Source of the DNA: Piezodorus guildinii
Lineage: Eukaryota > Arthropoda > Insecta > Hemiptera > Pentatomidae
Direction of reading: 5' to 3'
Assembly: GCA_023052935.1 (NCBI GenBank)
Contig: CM041298.1
Coordinates: 51,287,313 to 51,351,312 of the forward strand
DNA length: 64,000 nt
Shown: one piece after another, positions 10,985 through 22,080 of the stretch
Numbering within the stretch: position 1 is the stretch's first letter
Layout: every line of letters begins with the position of its first letter
Made by a program: the position numbers and the translations under genes
The notes under the pieces: generated by a model
Told to the model about the DNA's origin: nothing
What the model saw: the letters and a program-made list of their open reading frames with translations, nothing else
Databases searched by the model: none

Positions 10985-12499
10985 TACAAGACAGATTATG
11001 AAAATGCCAAAAAAGAAGACTCCTGGTTATGACCTTATCACTGCTGAGAAACTACAAAAAATCCCCAGAAAAGCTTTAGTCTTCCTTACAACACTGTATA
11101 ATGCTATACTTAGGACAACTAAATTCCCTATCCAATGGAAATATTCTTCAATTTCAATGGTACATAAACCTAACAAAGACAAACATAGACCTGACTCTTA
11201 TAGACCTATTAGCCTTCTTCCGGTATGTTCGAAAATATTTGAAAAACTGTTGTACGAACGGATTATTAACATACTGACAGACCACGACATATTACCAGAT
11301 CACCAATTCGGATTTCGCTCTTTTCATTCCACAACACAACAGCTACACAGAGTTACCGACTACATTACTACTGCACTAGAACTAAAACAGTACGCATCTG
11401 GGGCTTTTTTGGATGTTACTCAGGCTTTTGATAGAGTATGGCACCAGGGTCTTCTTTTTAAACTAAAACCTATACTTCCAAGCACATATTACTTAGTTTT
11501 ACAATCTTTTCTCTATGACCGTTTCTTCTCTGTCCGATATGGTTCTGAGACCTCATCAATAAAACCAATCTCTGCAGGTGTACCCCAAGGTTCTATCCTG
11601 GCCCCTCTTCTCTACTTAATATACACATATGACTTACCAACAGACCAAAACATCTTAACTGCGACATATGCCGACGACACTGCAATTATTACGAGAAACA
11701 CAGACCCTATACAAACCAGTATGATATTACAACACCATTTGGACAACGTACAAAACTGGTGTAAGAAATGGAAGTTAAAAATTAACCATGACAAGTCACT
11801 ACATATTACATTTACACTTAGACGCGGAATCTGCCCTTCAGTTTACATAGACAATCACCCTTTACCGCAAACAAATACAGTAACGTACTTAGGACTAATA
11901 TTTGACAAAAGATTGACATGGGGCCCACACGTCAAGACAAAACGTAAAACGCTAAACTTTCGACTTAGACTATTATATTCAATATTACATAGACGTTCTA
12001 AATTATCCACCAGACAGAAACTAAATGTTTACACTTATTTATTAAAACCAATATGGACTTACGCTTGCCAAATATACGGACCCGCTAAAAAGACACACAT
12101 ACGAAAAATACAAACCTTTCAATCGCAATTTTTAAGACTAGCAATGAACTCACCACCATATGTATCAAACGATACCCTACACACTGACTTACGTATTCCA
12201 ACTACAATAAACCACATTCGACTGACTTACAAACGATTTCACGACAAACTAAATGGACATAGAAACAAACTTGTACAAAACATGGCTACAACTGACATAC
12301 CATACATAACTCGGCGTAGGCTGAAAAGGAGTTGGATGAGGGACCTCCTAGCCTGAAAAAATAGTTTGTTTTTCGAATGTCAGGAGTACGCACCACTGGG
12401 TACTATCTCCCTCATGCCAACCCATGCTATGTTTATCATGTATAACTCATTTGCTGATTGTAACATATACAGGTGCAAATAAAAATATTAAGTTATATA

Positions 12500-12543
<44 letters not shown>
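10985..12543 (+). mobile_element. 5'-truncated Jockey-like non-LTR retrotransposon
   Basis: A LINE insertion with all the marks of target-primed reverse transcription: 5' truncation inside ORF2 (no endonuclease domain), a 3' poly(A) tail of roughly 40 nt ending at 12543, and a perfect 13 bp target duplication aactggaaaattt at 10972-10984 and 12544-12556. The intact reading frame, long tail and perfect duplication indicate a young insertion. Related 3' fragments are at 5928-6216 and 35742-36039. Confidence 0.9.
10998..12356 (+). CDS. Jockey-like reverse transcriptase (C-terminal part of ORF2)
   Basis: 452 codons, uninterrupted. Reverse transcriptase motifs appear in order: 'KKKTPGYDLITAEKLQK' (RT-0/1 region), 'DSYRPISLLPVCSKIFEKLL', 'HQFGFRSFHSTTQQLHRVTD', motif A 'GAFLDVTQAFDRVWH', motif B 'SAGVPQGSILAPLLYLIYTYD', motif C 'TATYADDTAI' with the YADD catalytic pair, then the C-terminal domain ending 'RRRLKRSWMRDLLA'. 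This layout is that of Jockey-clade LINEs. Because the element is truncated, the listed Met is not a native start: the frame enters from the 5' truncation point. It lacks the AP endonuclease, so it could not move by itself. Confidence 0.9.
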   Translation: MKMPKKKTPGYDLITAEKLQKIPRKALVFLTTLYNAILRTTKFPIQWKYSSISMVHKPNKDKHRPDSYRPISLLPVCSKIFEKLLYERIINILTDHDILPDHQFGFRSFHSTTQQLHRVTDYITTALELKQYASGAFLDVTQAFDRVWHQGLLFKLKPILPSTYYLVLQSFLYDRFFSVRYGSETSSIKPISAGVPQGSILAPLLYLIYTYDLPTDQNILTATYADDTAIITRNTDPIQTSMILQHHLDNVQNWCKKWKLKINHDKSLHITFTLRRGICPSVYIDNHPLPQTNTVTYLGLIFDKRLTWGPHVKTKRKTLNFRLRLLYSILHRRSKLSTRQKLNVYTYLLKPIWTYACQIYGPAKKTHIRKIQTFQSQFLRLAMNSPPYVSNDTLHTDLRIPTTINHIRLTYKRFHDKLNGHRNKLVQNMATTDIPYITRRRLKRSWMRDLLA

Positions 12544-12547
<4 letters not shown>

Positions 12548-13575
12548 GGAAAATTTATTTTTTCAACAAATACAAAGACATTTTAGTTACAACTTCCAGA
12601 TACATCAAAAAATGTATAATACACTATAGTATGCTTTGAGATTTGGTCAGCTTTGAGAAGATTCCAATATTCAGGAAAGCTAAATATTGAAGTATTTTAA
12701 AAAATCACTAATTTATCATTTAAGATAATAATAGGAAAAAAACAGTCTAGTTATTTTAGAAGAAGTTCTTATGATTGCCTTTTTAGATTAATATTTACTC
12801 ATTGAGACAGAAAATACTCGGAAATTATTTCTTAAAATTTAAATTTTCAAACAAAATTTGGTCTAGAAAGTTATCGCCACACATAAACCTTACTTAATTT
12901 TGTTTCTTAATCAGAAAGATTTTCCGTAAATTTAAATTAATGAATGTACAATTATATTCTGTGAAAGGGCACGTGATCTTATTTAGTTAAGTTTTGTTAA
13001 GTTCTGCTATAAATACAGGTAAGAAATGAATTTTGATCAACTATTGTAAATATGATTGTATCCATACATATTTGGATATGGAGATGAATATTAAAATGTT
13101 ATTTTAAATACAATAATGAAATTATTTTTATTGATATAGAAGTTATCAATAAAATTAAATTATCTGTAAATAATAGAAATTAAGTAATTATAATAGGTTA
13201 GAATAAACAAAGAAAAATGAATATGTCCAATGGAATTAATGAGTATGCTGAGTAACAAGCTACCCAATGCATTGCAAGAAATAAAGCATTTCTCTCAATT
13301 TTCAGAAAGATTCTCTTTAACATATTTCATTTAATATGAAGAATAAGATGATTTGGGTGGGCTTTATAAAATATTAGAAAATAGTAAAAAAATACTTATT
13401 GACCAAATATTGGACCCACTGGGTTTTATTCATCAGGGCTTCCAGGTTGTAACTGGAAAGTTGGTTAGTAAATATTATTTTTTTTTTTTTTCCAATTTCC
13501 TAATCTTTTATCACCGCCACCTGAGTTATCTCATTCTTCATATTTAACAATGGTTAACCATTTATACAAGAAGGT
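12544..13575. other. AT-rich stretch, no gene seen
   Basis: No supportable feature. Short frames here arise from poly(A)/AT sequence next to the LINE tail. Confidence 0.5.
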
Positions 13576-13591
13576 TAATTTATATAATTTA

Positions 13592-13799
13592 GTGGATATA
13601 ATTAGTTGACCGTTGAGAATTACTGAAGGAATTAGTCCGGGTGGCGGTTATTAAATGAAACAACTGAATAGTTTCAACTATTTTATTGTTTGCCAACGTT
13701 TCGACCCCCATTGTGGGTCAAAACATTGGCAAACAATAAAATAGTTGAAACTATTCAGTTGTTTCATTTAATGACCACCACCCGGACTAATTCCTTCAG
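13592..13799. mobile_element. 208 bp palindromic PLE-end element with 13 bp target duplication
   Basis: The left arm is the PLE end ('aaggaattagtccgggtggc' ... 'gacccccattgtgggtc') preceded by the asymmetric tail gtggatataattagttgacc. The right arm is the reverse complement ending '...cggactaattccttcag'. The arms meet near 13717. Flanks are a perfect tttatataattta duplication at 13579-13591 and 13800-13812. There is no coding capacity. It is the size and shape of a non-autonomous derivative of the PLEs at 14079 and 46117. Confidence 0.85.
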
Positions 13800-14078
13800 T
13801 TTATATAATTTAATTAAAAAATTAAAACATCAACAATCTTTTAGTAAATGAACTCAGACAAATAAATGTTAATATTAATTTTTATACAACAAATATTTAT
13901 AAATGTAATTTCTATAAATACATTTTGATATCCTTTACCAAAAGATGTAGTAAATAACAAACAGCCTTCTATATTTTTCAACCTTCACCTTTATAATCAT
14001 TATTTGATAAAATAATTATTACAAATTTTATGTAGGAGCAATGACAATTTTAATAGAATATAAACATAAATAAATACA

Positions 14079-15273
14079 CTGAAGGAATTAGTCCGGGTGG
14101 CGGTCATTAAATGAAACAACTGAATAGTTTCAACTATTTTATTGTTTGCCAACGTTTCGACCCCCATTGTGGGTCATCATCAGGGCTAAAAAGATACAAA
14201 AAGGATACATTTAAAATAAGATTACAAATACTATTTAAAAAAAAATTAACAATTTCACTAGAGAATGTCAATATTATAACATAAAAGAAAATAGATGTGT
14301 AAAGAAATCAATTAATTAAATTACAATGATAAAGGTATACTAATGAGAGCTATACAGACCAGATAATGACTAAAGATAATGTACAAATATATAAGAAAAA
14401 ATTACATGAAATAAAAACCATTAACAAAATGGAGTACAGTGGAGATACGTACCGTCTGGTAGGTGAGTGGAAACTAGGTTCAATTTGGTTATAAGGAATA
14501 TAGGCAGGTAGATAGGAAAGTACGTACAAAAGGTTGGGTAAACTGGAAAATACGTACCATATTTCTAGACGGGATCTGACAACAATGAGTAAAATTGTAA
14601 TATTAACATAAGAGGAAGTGTTCAGATTAAACCTACAATATTAATAACATCATAACGGTATTAGAAGATGTTTTAACAAGATTGTTGAAGTAAAAACAAT
14701 ATAATACAATAGTAAGAATAATAATGTATAAACTATATATAGTAAAAACTGACTACCTCCCAACCAACGTTTTAATAATTATTGTACATGTATTAAGACA
14801 TTAAAATTAACCAAGTGAAAATATTATGACAAAAAATAATAATAAGTAACAATCATTGACAGATCATATAGTGGATACAAAATAGTAAAATAATTACAAA
14901 TAGGAATAAATTGAATTGTAAAACCATTAAGAATTTATTAAGTGCAGAAACAAATGAAATAGATACATATATAAAATAAATGTATACATAAATAAGTAAA
15001 AAATAAACCAATAAATAAACAAAAGGTATACAGTGGGATGGACATGGGAAGCTGTATTACTTAAGAGAGTTTAATATATGGCTATAGGTGGAGGAGATGC
15101 ACTGTTTATCAGTTTTATGATTGACAGGATTAGATTGGAGATGGATGTGGACGGATTCAGCGATGAGTCTTTTTTTATGGTTGGGAACAGAATCTAAAAT
15201 GGAACAATCTTGAAAGTTAAATGAATGATTAAAAGTTATGGAGTGTTCGGAGAGTTTTGAGGCTAGAAGGTTT
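14079..15273 (-). repeat. Inverted 3' arm of PLE locus 1
   Basis: About 1.2 kb that is the reverse complement of 17105-18290. It begins with 'ctgaaggaattagtccgggt' and ends within the complement of the GIY-YIG coding region. The arm shares locus-specific variants with the right arm (for example 'aaaaggtatacagtgggatg', where the 46-52 kb locus reads aaaatgtatac). The frame that opens at 15238 reads from this inverted arm into the real coding region, so its first dozen residues are an artefact. Confidence 0.9.
14148..14186 (-). ncRNA. Hammerhead-ribozyme-like motif, PLE locus 1 left end
   Basis: Read on the minus strand: GCC, then the CTGATGA box, an extra T, a stem-loop of GACCC against GGGTC, then GAAA, C, G, TT and GGC. 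The sequence is identical to the motif at 18186-18224 but on the opposite strand. Core fit and caveats are described there. Confidence 0.65.
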
Positions 15274-17315
15274 CTACTAACTATTTATGAAAAGAGCATC
15301 AATAAAAAACCGTATCCCAAAGGCTCGGATGATTGGATCAAAAATATTTCCTCTACCTCCGTTCCCACTAATGTTAATAATATTTTAAGCTTAGGTCCCA
15401 ATTTTTCTACCCCTTCTTCTAACCCTTCTAAAATGATTCCCCAACTTATAACAGATCTAGAATATATTTATAAAGACGACATTTTCAAAATAACTGACGA
15501 AGACAAAGAAATTTCCCGGTTGCGGATTAGCAACATGATTTCCAACCACCTCCAACACCCCAAACCTCTTTCGTCACTTTCCCCTCTCTTCTTCAAAGAT
15601 CTTTCCTTAACCCGCTCATTCCTCAAATCAAACGACCAAATTATAGTAACCAAAGCCGACAAAGGTAACGTAACAGTTATTATGGACAGAACTGAGTACG
15701 ATGACAAAATAAATTCACTTCTATCAGACCTATCAACATATACACCCTCTACCCGTGACCCAACCCGTCCTCTCATGATAAAATTTAACCAACATATCAA
15801 AAATCTCTTCGATAATAAATTCATTAATCTATCTACATACAGAAACCTAATCTCTTATAATTCATTACCCCCACGTCTGTATGGCCTTCCGAAAATTCAC
15901 AAACCAGGTAATCCACTCCGTCCCATTATTTCAAACATCAATGCACCTTCCTCCAAACTCAGTAAATTTCTTCTACCGTCACTAAAAATACTCAGCCGTA
16001 CAAACTCCTACGACATTACAAACTCCCTTTACCTCCGACAACAATTATTATCACTTCAAATCCCCCCTAACTACATTTTAACATCTTTTGACGCCGAAAG
16101 CTTATTCACTAATATTCCCATTGACAAAGTTCTCCATTTAGTTAAAAAACACTGGACCATTATCGAACCTCACACCACGCTAAATCTTTCTACTTACTTA
16201 CAATCACTGGAACTTTGCTGCAAAACAGGATACCTCACTTTTAAGGGAAAATTTTACAATCAGGTCTCTGGACTAGCAATGGGAAACTGCCTAGCTCCGG
16301 ATCTCTCTAATATTGTTCTCAATGACCTCCTGGATTTCATAACCAAAATTTATAAAAACGATATCTTTTTCATTAAGAAATATGTTGACGACCTCCTCCT
16401 AATAATAAACCCTGAAAAAATCCCAGATATCCTTAAATCCTTTAATTCCTACGATCCACGCCTCCGTTTTACAGTAGAAAAAGAAAACAACTCAACAATT
16501 CCCTTTCTAGACTTACTGATAATAAGAAATACGGACGGTTCTATTTCCACTGATTGGTACACAAAATCCACCTATTCCGGTAGACTCCTAAATTTCATCT
16601 CCCAGCACCCATACCATCAAAAAATTAATGTTGCCCAAAATCTCGTCCACCGTTGCTCTCCTTGTCTGATCCACAGTACCATCCTACCAATATTCAGCGC
16701 ATTAAAAAGATCCTTACCCTAAACAGCTTCCCACTTAATATCATTAAAAAACTCATAAACTCATACAACAACGCAAAAACGACCATTACTCCCCCTACAA
16801 TAAAAGACCAAAATTCACCCACAATATTTCAATATAGATCCCTACCGTATATTCCACACCTGTCTGAAAATATTAAAAAATCCATTAAATCTTCCTTACC
16901 CTCCCTAAAGCTAGGATTAAAGACCCAGAACAAACTTTCCCACCTTTTCACTAATACTAAAGACCCGATAAATCCTCTCTACCGCTCAAATATTGTGTAT
17001 AAAATACCTTGTTTAGATTGCGACGTGTCCTATGTGGGTGAAACAAAAAACTACTTAAAAACCCGCATATCTCAACATAAATCCTCCATATCCTCTCGAA
17101 ACCTTCTAGCCTCAAAACTCTCCGAACACTCCATAACTTTTAATCATTCATTTAACTTTCAAGATTGTTCCATTTTAGATTCTGTTCCCAACCATAAAAA
17201 AAGACTCATCGCTGAATCCGTCCACATCCATCTCCAATCTAATCCTGTCAATCATAAAACTGATAAACAGTGCATCTCCTCCACCTATAGCCATATATTA
17301 AACTCTCTTAAGTAA
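15274..17315 (+). pseudogene. PLE reverse transcriptase / GIY-YIG endonuclease, one frameshift
   Basis: Penelope-type polyprotein lacking its N-terminal part. RT landmarks in order: 'IIVTKADKGNVTVIMDRTEY', 'PRLYGLPKIHKPGNPLRPII', motif A 'SFDAESLFTNIPIDK', motif B 'QVSGLAMGNCLAPDLSN', motif C 'IKKYVDDLLLI' (YVDD), then 'IPFLDLLIIRNTDG'. The endonuclease has 'VYKIPCLDCDVSYVGETKNY', where VY and YVG are spaced as in GIY-x10-YIG with an intervening CxxC, then 'LKTRISQHK' and 'AESVHIH'. A single missing C near 16655 (compare 50700) shifts the frame between RT and endonuclease, so the two halves read as separate frames (to 16722 and from 16653). The stop is at 17313-17315. Confidence 0.9.
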
Positions 17316-18185
17316 TACAGCTTCCCATGTCCATCCCACTGTATACCTTTTGTTTATTTATTGGTTTATTTTTTACTTATTTATGTATACATTTATTTTA
17401 TATATGTATCTATTTCATTTGTTTCTGCACTTAATAAATTCTTAATGGTTTTACAATTCAATTTATTCCTATTTGTAATTATTTTACTATTTTGTATCCA
17501 CTATATGATCTGTCAATGATTGTTACTTATTATTATTTTTTGTCATAATATTTTCACTTGGTTAATTTTAATGTCTTAATACATGTACAATAATTATTAA
17601 AACGTTGGTTGGGAGGTAGTCAGTTTTTACTATATATAGTTTATACATTATTATTCTTACTATTGTATTATATTGTTTTTACTTCAAAAATCTTGTTAAA
17701 ACATCTTCTAATACCGTTATGATGTTATTAATATTGTAGGTTTAATCTGAACACTTCCTTTTATGTTAATATTACAATTTTACTCATTGTTGTCAGATCC
17801 CGTCTAGAAATATGGTACGTATTTTCCAGTTTACCCAACCTTTTGTACGTACTTTCCTATCTACCTGCCTATATTCCTTATAACCAAATTGAACCTAGTT
17901 TCCACTCACCTACCAGACGGTACGTATCTCCACTGTACTCCATTTTGTTAATGGTTTTTATTTCATGTAATTTTTTCTTATATATTTGTACATTATCTTT
18001 AGTCATTATCTGGTCTGTATAGCTCTCATTAGTATACCTTTATCATTGTAATTTAATTAATTGATTTCTTTACACATCTATTTTCTTTTATGTTATAATA
18101 TTGACATTCTCTAGTGAAATTGTTAATTTTTTTTTAAATAGTATTTGTAATCTTATTTTAAATGTATCCTTTTTGTATCTTTTTA

Positions 18186-18224
18186 GCCCTGATGATGACC
18201 CACAATGGGGGTCGAAACGTTGGC
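18186..18224 (+). ncRNA. Hammerhead-ribozyme-like motif, PLE locus 1 right end
   Basis: Positions 18186-18188 are GCC (stem I), 18189-18195 CTGATGA, 18196 an extra T, 18197-18213 a stem II hairpin (GACCC against GGGTC), 18214-18217 GAAA, 18218-18219 CG, 18220-18221 TT (the U-H of the NUH cleavage triplet, here GUU) and 18222-18224 GGC, complementary to the GCC. Stem III would be only A-U and C-G with no loop; its ACGU is self-complementary, which suits a dimeric fold. Hammerheads with very short stem III are established in PLEs. The extra U after CUGAUGA departs from the canonical core, so activity is uncertain. Confidence 0.65.
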
Positions 18225-18338
18225 AAACAATAAAATAGTTGAAACTATTCAGTTGTTTCATTTAATGACCGCCACCCGGACTAATTCCTTCAGTAATTCT
18301 CAACGGTCAACTAATTATATCCACAATAAATAAATACA

Positions 18339-19276
18339 ATTATAAACAAATAAAATTATGTCCAATATGTAAACCATTGAAGCATGTCAGTTATAAACAG
18401 AAGCCTTTTCTAAAATACTAAATTTTGGGTGAATATTGATGTTGATTTATTAAGTGCAACTAAACATTGTTAATTCAATTAAATATTTATTAAAATTAAT
18501 CTTTTCCTTGCTGATGCTCTCTTGAACCTGAGGCTGGAAGATGGAGATATGCGTGAAACTAAAAGAACTAGGAAGATAGTTGTTTTGTTTTTTTTCACCT
18601 TAACTATAAAATATAACAATAAAAAGTATATAGTAAATAACTACTTGTGAATTGTTTTATCCCAAAATAATAAGAATTCTTTATAATAAATGCAAAATAA
18701 CGGATTTTATTTTCTTATACCATCCTACTTTTGAGCAAGATTTGGAAAAGGTGTGAACCACAAGTCCTTGCAACAAAACTAGAAAATTTGTAGCTCCATA
18801 TTTTCGAATACCACTACTAGCTTCAAGTACTATCATTGTGTGTTAGCTATAATTCATTGGGTTGCAAAATATGCTCGTAGCATTTTTCAATATTTCAATT
18901 TAATCCTCTCTGTATTTTAAAAATCATGTTTACTTGGTCAATAATGTTTACATATTTTAATAAATGATTAGTTAAGGTACTTTTATGCAGTAGTTTCAAA
19001 CGAGATTCTTTACCTTTAAGTGGTATTTTGCTTGTTCAAAATGGAAAAGAAAACAATACATTTTCGTTATTAAAGATTTTTTATTTCCGAAAAGTAAAAT
19101 CCGCTCCACAGAGGGTTAAAAAAATTTGTAGTGTGTATGGCTATGACGCCTTAGGATAAATCACCGTTTTGAAATTTTGACTTGAAAGACGCAAAGAGCT
19201 CGGTGCGTCATCCAACTTTTGATGTCCACATTCCAAAAATTACCTGAAAGATGGCGACATACAATAGATCTAAATG
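18339..19276. other. AT-rich stretch, no gene seen
   Basis: No coding frame, splice-bounded exon or recognised repeat is visible. Confidence 0.5.
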
Positions 19277-20194
19277 GGCCATTTTTACTTTTACTTACCT
19301 ATATATGAAATATATAGTAAGGGAAAGTATTGCGATCGTGAACATTTACGAACTCTAGTTTTCAACAGAAATACACGTTTTAGGGTCCCCTGAGTCCAAA
19401 TAATCAAGTCCCACAAAAATATCTGTGTGTGTCTGTTAACTCCCGAGCAAAAACGAATTGTCCTATGAAACTGAAATTTCATATTAAAGATACGCCCGAT
19501 ATGTTACAGAATCTTTTTCATCAAAATCAGTTGACCGGAAGATCTACTTTATACCATGCATTTTGCACTTTTTTACGATTTTCTCAAAAACGGCTTTAAC
19601 TATTTTGATTAAACTCCCTATATCGATGTAAAATTTAATGGAATTTAATATCGTGTAGGTATCATTCTGATTGAAATAGTATGACTGGGCTTAAATGACG
19701 ATATTTATATTTTTTTTTTAATCTAAACTACCTTTAATTCTGTATATTCTATAAAAATAACTATATTATCTTGTTTCCATTGATAGTTAACAGCTGAATA
19801 AGCAAGTTGGACGAATTTGATAAACAACTAAAGGAGAAGACTGAAAAAAATATGTTTTTTATGCAATTTTTTTTATTTTGAACATAACAGTAATATATAC
19901 GTATAATATACCATTGGAAAGAGAAAGATTTTAAGAAAAATATTATCATATACACAAGCTTGCAAAAGTTAATAAACAGTGATAAAAAGCCGATAAAACT
20001 AACTGGTTATTTTAGATGATAATAATATAATAGAGTTTTTTAATAAAACACATGTTTCTATATTAATTCAATTTAATTCTTTAATGGTTTCACTCATTTT
20101 TATCTCTAACTATATTTGAAAATTCTTTAATCGATTTTAAAAACGGTAGTTAGTGAAAGTAGTGTGTTGCCCGCACCAGATTTTTATACTTATT
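19277..20194 (+). mobile_element. Helentron-like (HINE-like) element, near complete
   Basis: Best uninterrupted plus-orientation copy. It starts with the hairpin segment 'cttttacttacctatatatg' / 'atatatagtaagggaaagta', followed by 'ttgcgatcgtgaa'. A short GT-rich tract lies at 19425-19438. It ends with 'agttagtgaaagtagtgtgt' and 'tgcccgcaccaga'. No protein is encoded. The ends share an ACTTTCACTTAC-type inverted repeat, one at the hairpin and one about 20 nt inside the other end. Frames inside it are shadows. Confidence 0.7.
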
Positions 20195-21216
20195 TAACGA
20201 CCCAATATATTGAAATTATTTACAAACGTTTTCTATTTCAATATTACCAACCATTATAATATTTTGACTGAATCTCTAAGAAGGTCCAATCATCTCTGTA
20301 ATCTTCTTTACAAGCTAAAACATGAATGTCTAAAACTAATGAGGCCTGAAAGAACATTCTCAGAGCTGCAGGGCTAGAAGCATAGACAATAGATGAAAAC
20401 ACGTGCCACGTTAATTAGTAATAGGGAACCATGACGTCATCTTTAGGGACTCAGCCATGCGTTAGGACTTCGCTTCACGGTTTACTTAATGGAATTTTAA
20501 AATTCTACGATATCACGAAAACTCAGGCAAATTCCTTTAGAACATTTTAAAGCACACTAACCTTTGGTTCAGCGAAAATTGAAACCTTATGAACAAGGTT
20601 CAGATTTTAATCTGAGATAGAAGTAAAAGGCCCGAGGAAGTCGAGGAAAGATAAAAGAGATCCTGTGAGGATTTAGATCAAACTTATCCAAAAAATACAT
20701 AATGATCGAAATATTTTGGACATGTGCCCCGAATAACAGAAAATCCTACGAGCTACGTTTTTCTGTCGCACAGGAAAAGATACTTCTATGTTGACCCGAG
20801 AAGGCTTTGATATAATCATTCCATGGTGTAATGTTCTTTATTACTTCTGATTTCGAAGTAAACAATCTCTATCTGGCCGCCATTTTAAATTTTCTATTTA
20901 AGTAGGCTCTTGTGAGGTTCAATTTTTTATTTTCCATCAAAAGGATTTATTCTAACTGGCGTTGTTATTATCATCAAACCATCTATTTGACAGGTTATGG
21001 AGTGAAAAACTATACTGCGCATTTTCCTGATGTTCAATGACTCATATTGGAACAAACATGACAAAAAGGTCTCTTTCCGCTTCTCGGCATTGCGGGTACT
21101 GTATACTCACCGCCGTGTTCAAAAACCTCAAGCTCATTGTCGTCTGGAACTTTTTCAAATCGGAAGACATTAATAAATAAATCAAAATTAATTATAATTT
21201 GCATTTTTTTTTCCTT
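20195..21216. other. Intergenic stretch, no gene seen
   Basis: Mixed AT-rich sequence. A CRE-like 'tgacgtca' occurs at about 20431-20438, but without a nearby gene it has no weight. No other feature can be supported. Confidence 0.45.
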
Positions 21217-21610
21217 TTACTTACCTATACATGAAATATTTTGTCAAATTCATTCTCAGAATAGCCACTTTATCTATATCAAGTATTTTGCACTTTTTAA
21301 CGATTTTCTCGCAAACGGCTTTAACGATTTTGATTATACTAGCTATATCGATGTCAAATTTAATTGGCTTTATATCAGGGTTTTTTTTTGTTGTTTTTTT
21401 TCCGATCAACATTGTATGACAGGGCATATGGTAAATGCCGATATTTTAAAATTTCTTCCTCTAAAGTAGAAAGGTTTCAGTTGGTGTAATTTTTCGTGAT
21501 ATTTTTAAACCATCTTCTTGGCTACCTAGATAATATGTTGTAAGGACCAAAATTATATAAAATACTCCCATCGTTAAAGTTTTTGTTTGGTTTTTAAATA
21601 TGCAAAATTA
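21217..21610 (+). repeat. Helentron-like repeat, internally deleted copy
   Basis: Starts with 'ttttacttacctatacatga', jumps to 'ttttgcactttttaacgatt' and 'aaacggctttaacgattttg' and fades near 21600. The open frames of 60-110 codons at 21137-21469 lie in this AT-rich repeat and are not credible genes. Confidence 0.55.
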
Positions 21611-22080
21611 CCGGATTTAATGTTTTTTAAAGAAAACGTTATTTTAACAGTTAAGAGAATTCTTCACCTCCGGAACCAGCTTAGTCTCAAAGAACAAATT
21701 TAGATCACTTAAACACAGCGTATAGATAAGTAATCTGTCTTAGTTTCATGATTTTCCACCCAGTCCCTTTTGAGATATTTCCGTGTAAACCTTGCAAAAC
21801 ATGTTTTTTTACCAATTTCGAAAATTCATATCCACAAAAGGACTATGACCACAAGATCGAAATTTTATGACTAGCCTATATAAGAAAAAATAATCAAAAG
21901 TGACTCTCTTTTACCTTATATACTTATATGTCGTTAAAAATATCGTTTTTTATTCATTTTCAAGATTTTTTAACTACTTTACTCGCTATTTATATCTTCT
22001 ATTTTGTATCAGCTGTTGTTGTATTTAGGTAATGAGTTGTGATGGCAAAAAATACAAAGCATACCTTATCTTATTGTTAA

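Larger units (their letters stand above)
14079..18325 (+). mobile_element. Penelope-like element, locus 1 (inverted-repeat configuration)
   Basis: The sense copy (15274-18325, plus strand) is joined to an inverted copy of its own 3' end (14079-15273). Both outer ends therefore carry the same terminal sequence, except for a tail of about 37 nt ('ctaattatatccaca' side) present only at the right. The junction at about 15273 joins the complement of the endonuclease region to a 5'-truncated reading frame beginning just before 'TIYEKSINKK'. A 13 bp target duplication, ataaataaataca, flanks the whole unit at 14066-14078 and 18326-18338. This structure, GIY-YIG endonuclease and hammerhead-like ends fit canonical endonuclease-bearing PLEs. 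Confidence 0.9.

Noticed and set aside
12424..12639. 71-codon frame with poly-Lys
   Set aside because: Translation through the LINE poly(A) tail.
15468..15824. 118-codon minus-strand open frame
   Set aside because: Lies antisense to the PLE reverse transcriptase and recurs antisense at 48582-48938. Its opening follows from the codon use of the real frame.
14079..18325. Interpretation as a DNA transposon with 1.2 kb terminal inverted repeats, or as an LTR element
   Set aside because: The coding region is a Penelope-type RT plus GIY-YIG endonuclease, the arms are inverted copies of coding plus 3' sequence, and no integrase or DDE transposase is present.
20431..20438. CRE site tgacgtca
   Set aside because: An eight-base palindrome expected by chance at this scale, with no gene nearby.
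21137..21469. 110-codon open frame
   Set aside because: Phe/Ile/Tyr-rich translation of an AT-rich repeat (Helentron-like copy). Several overlapping frames are equally open.
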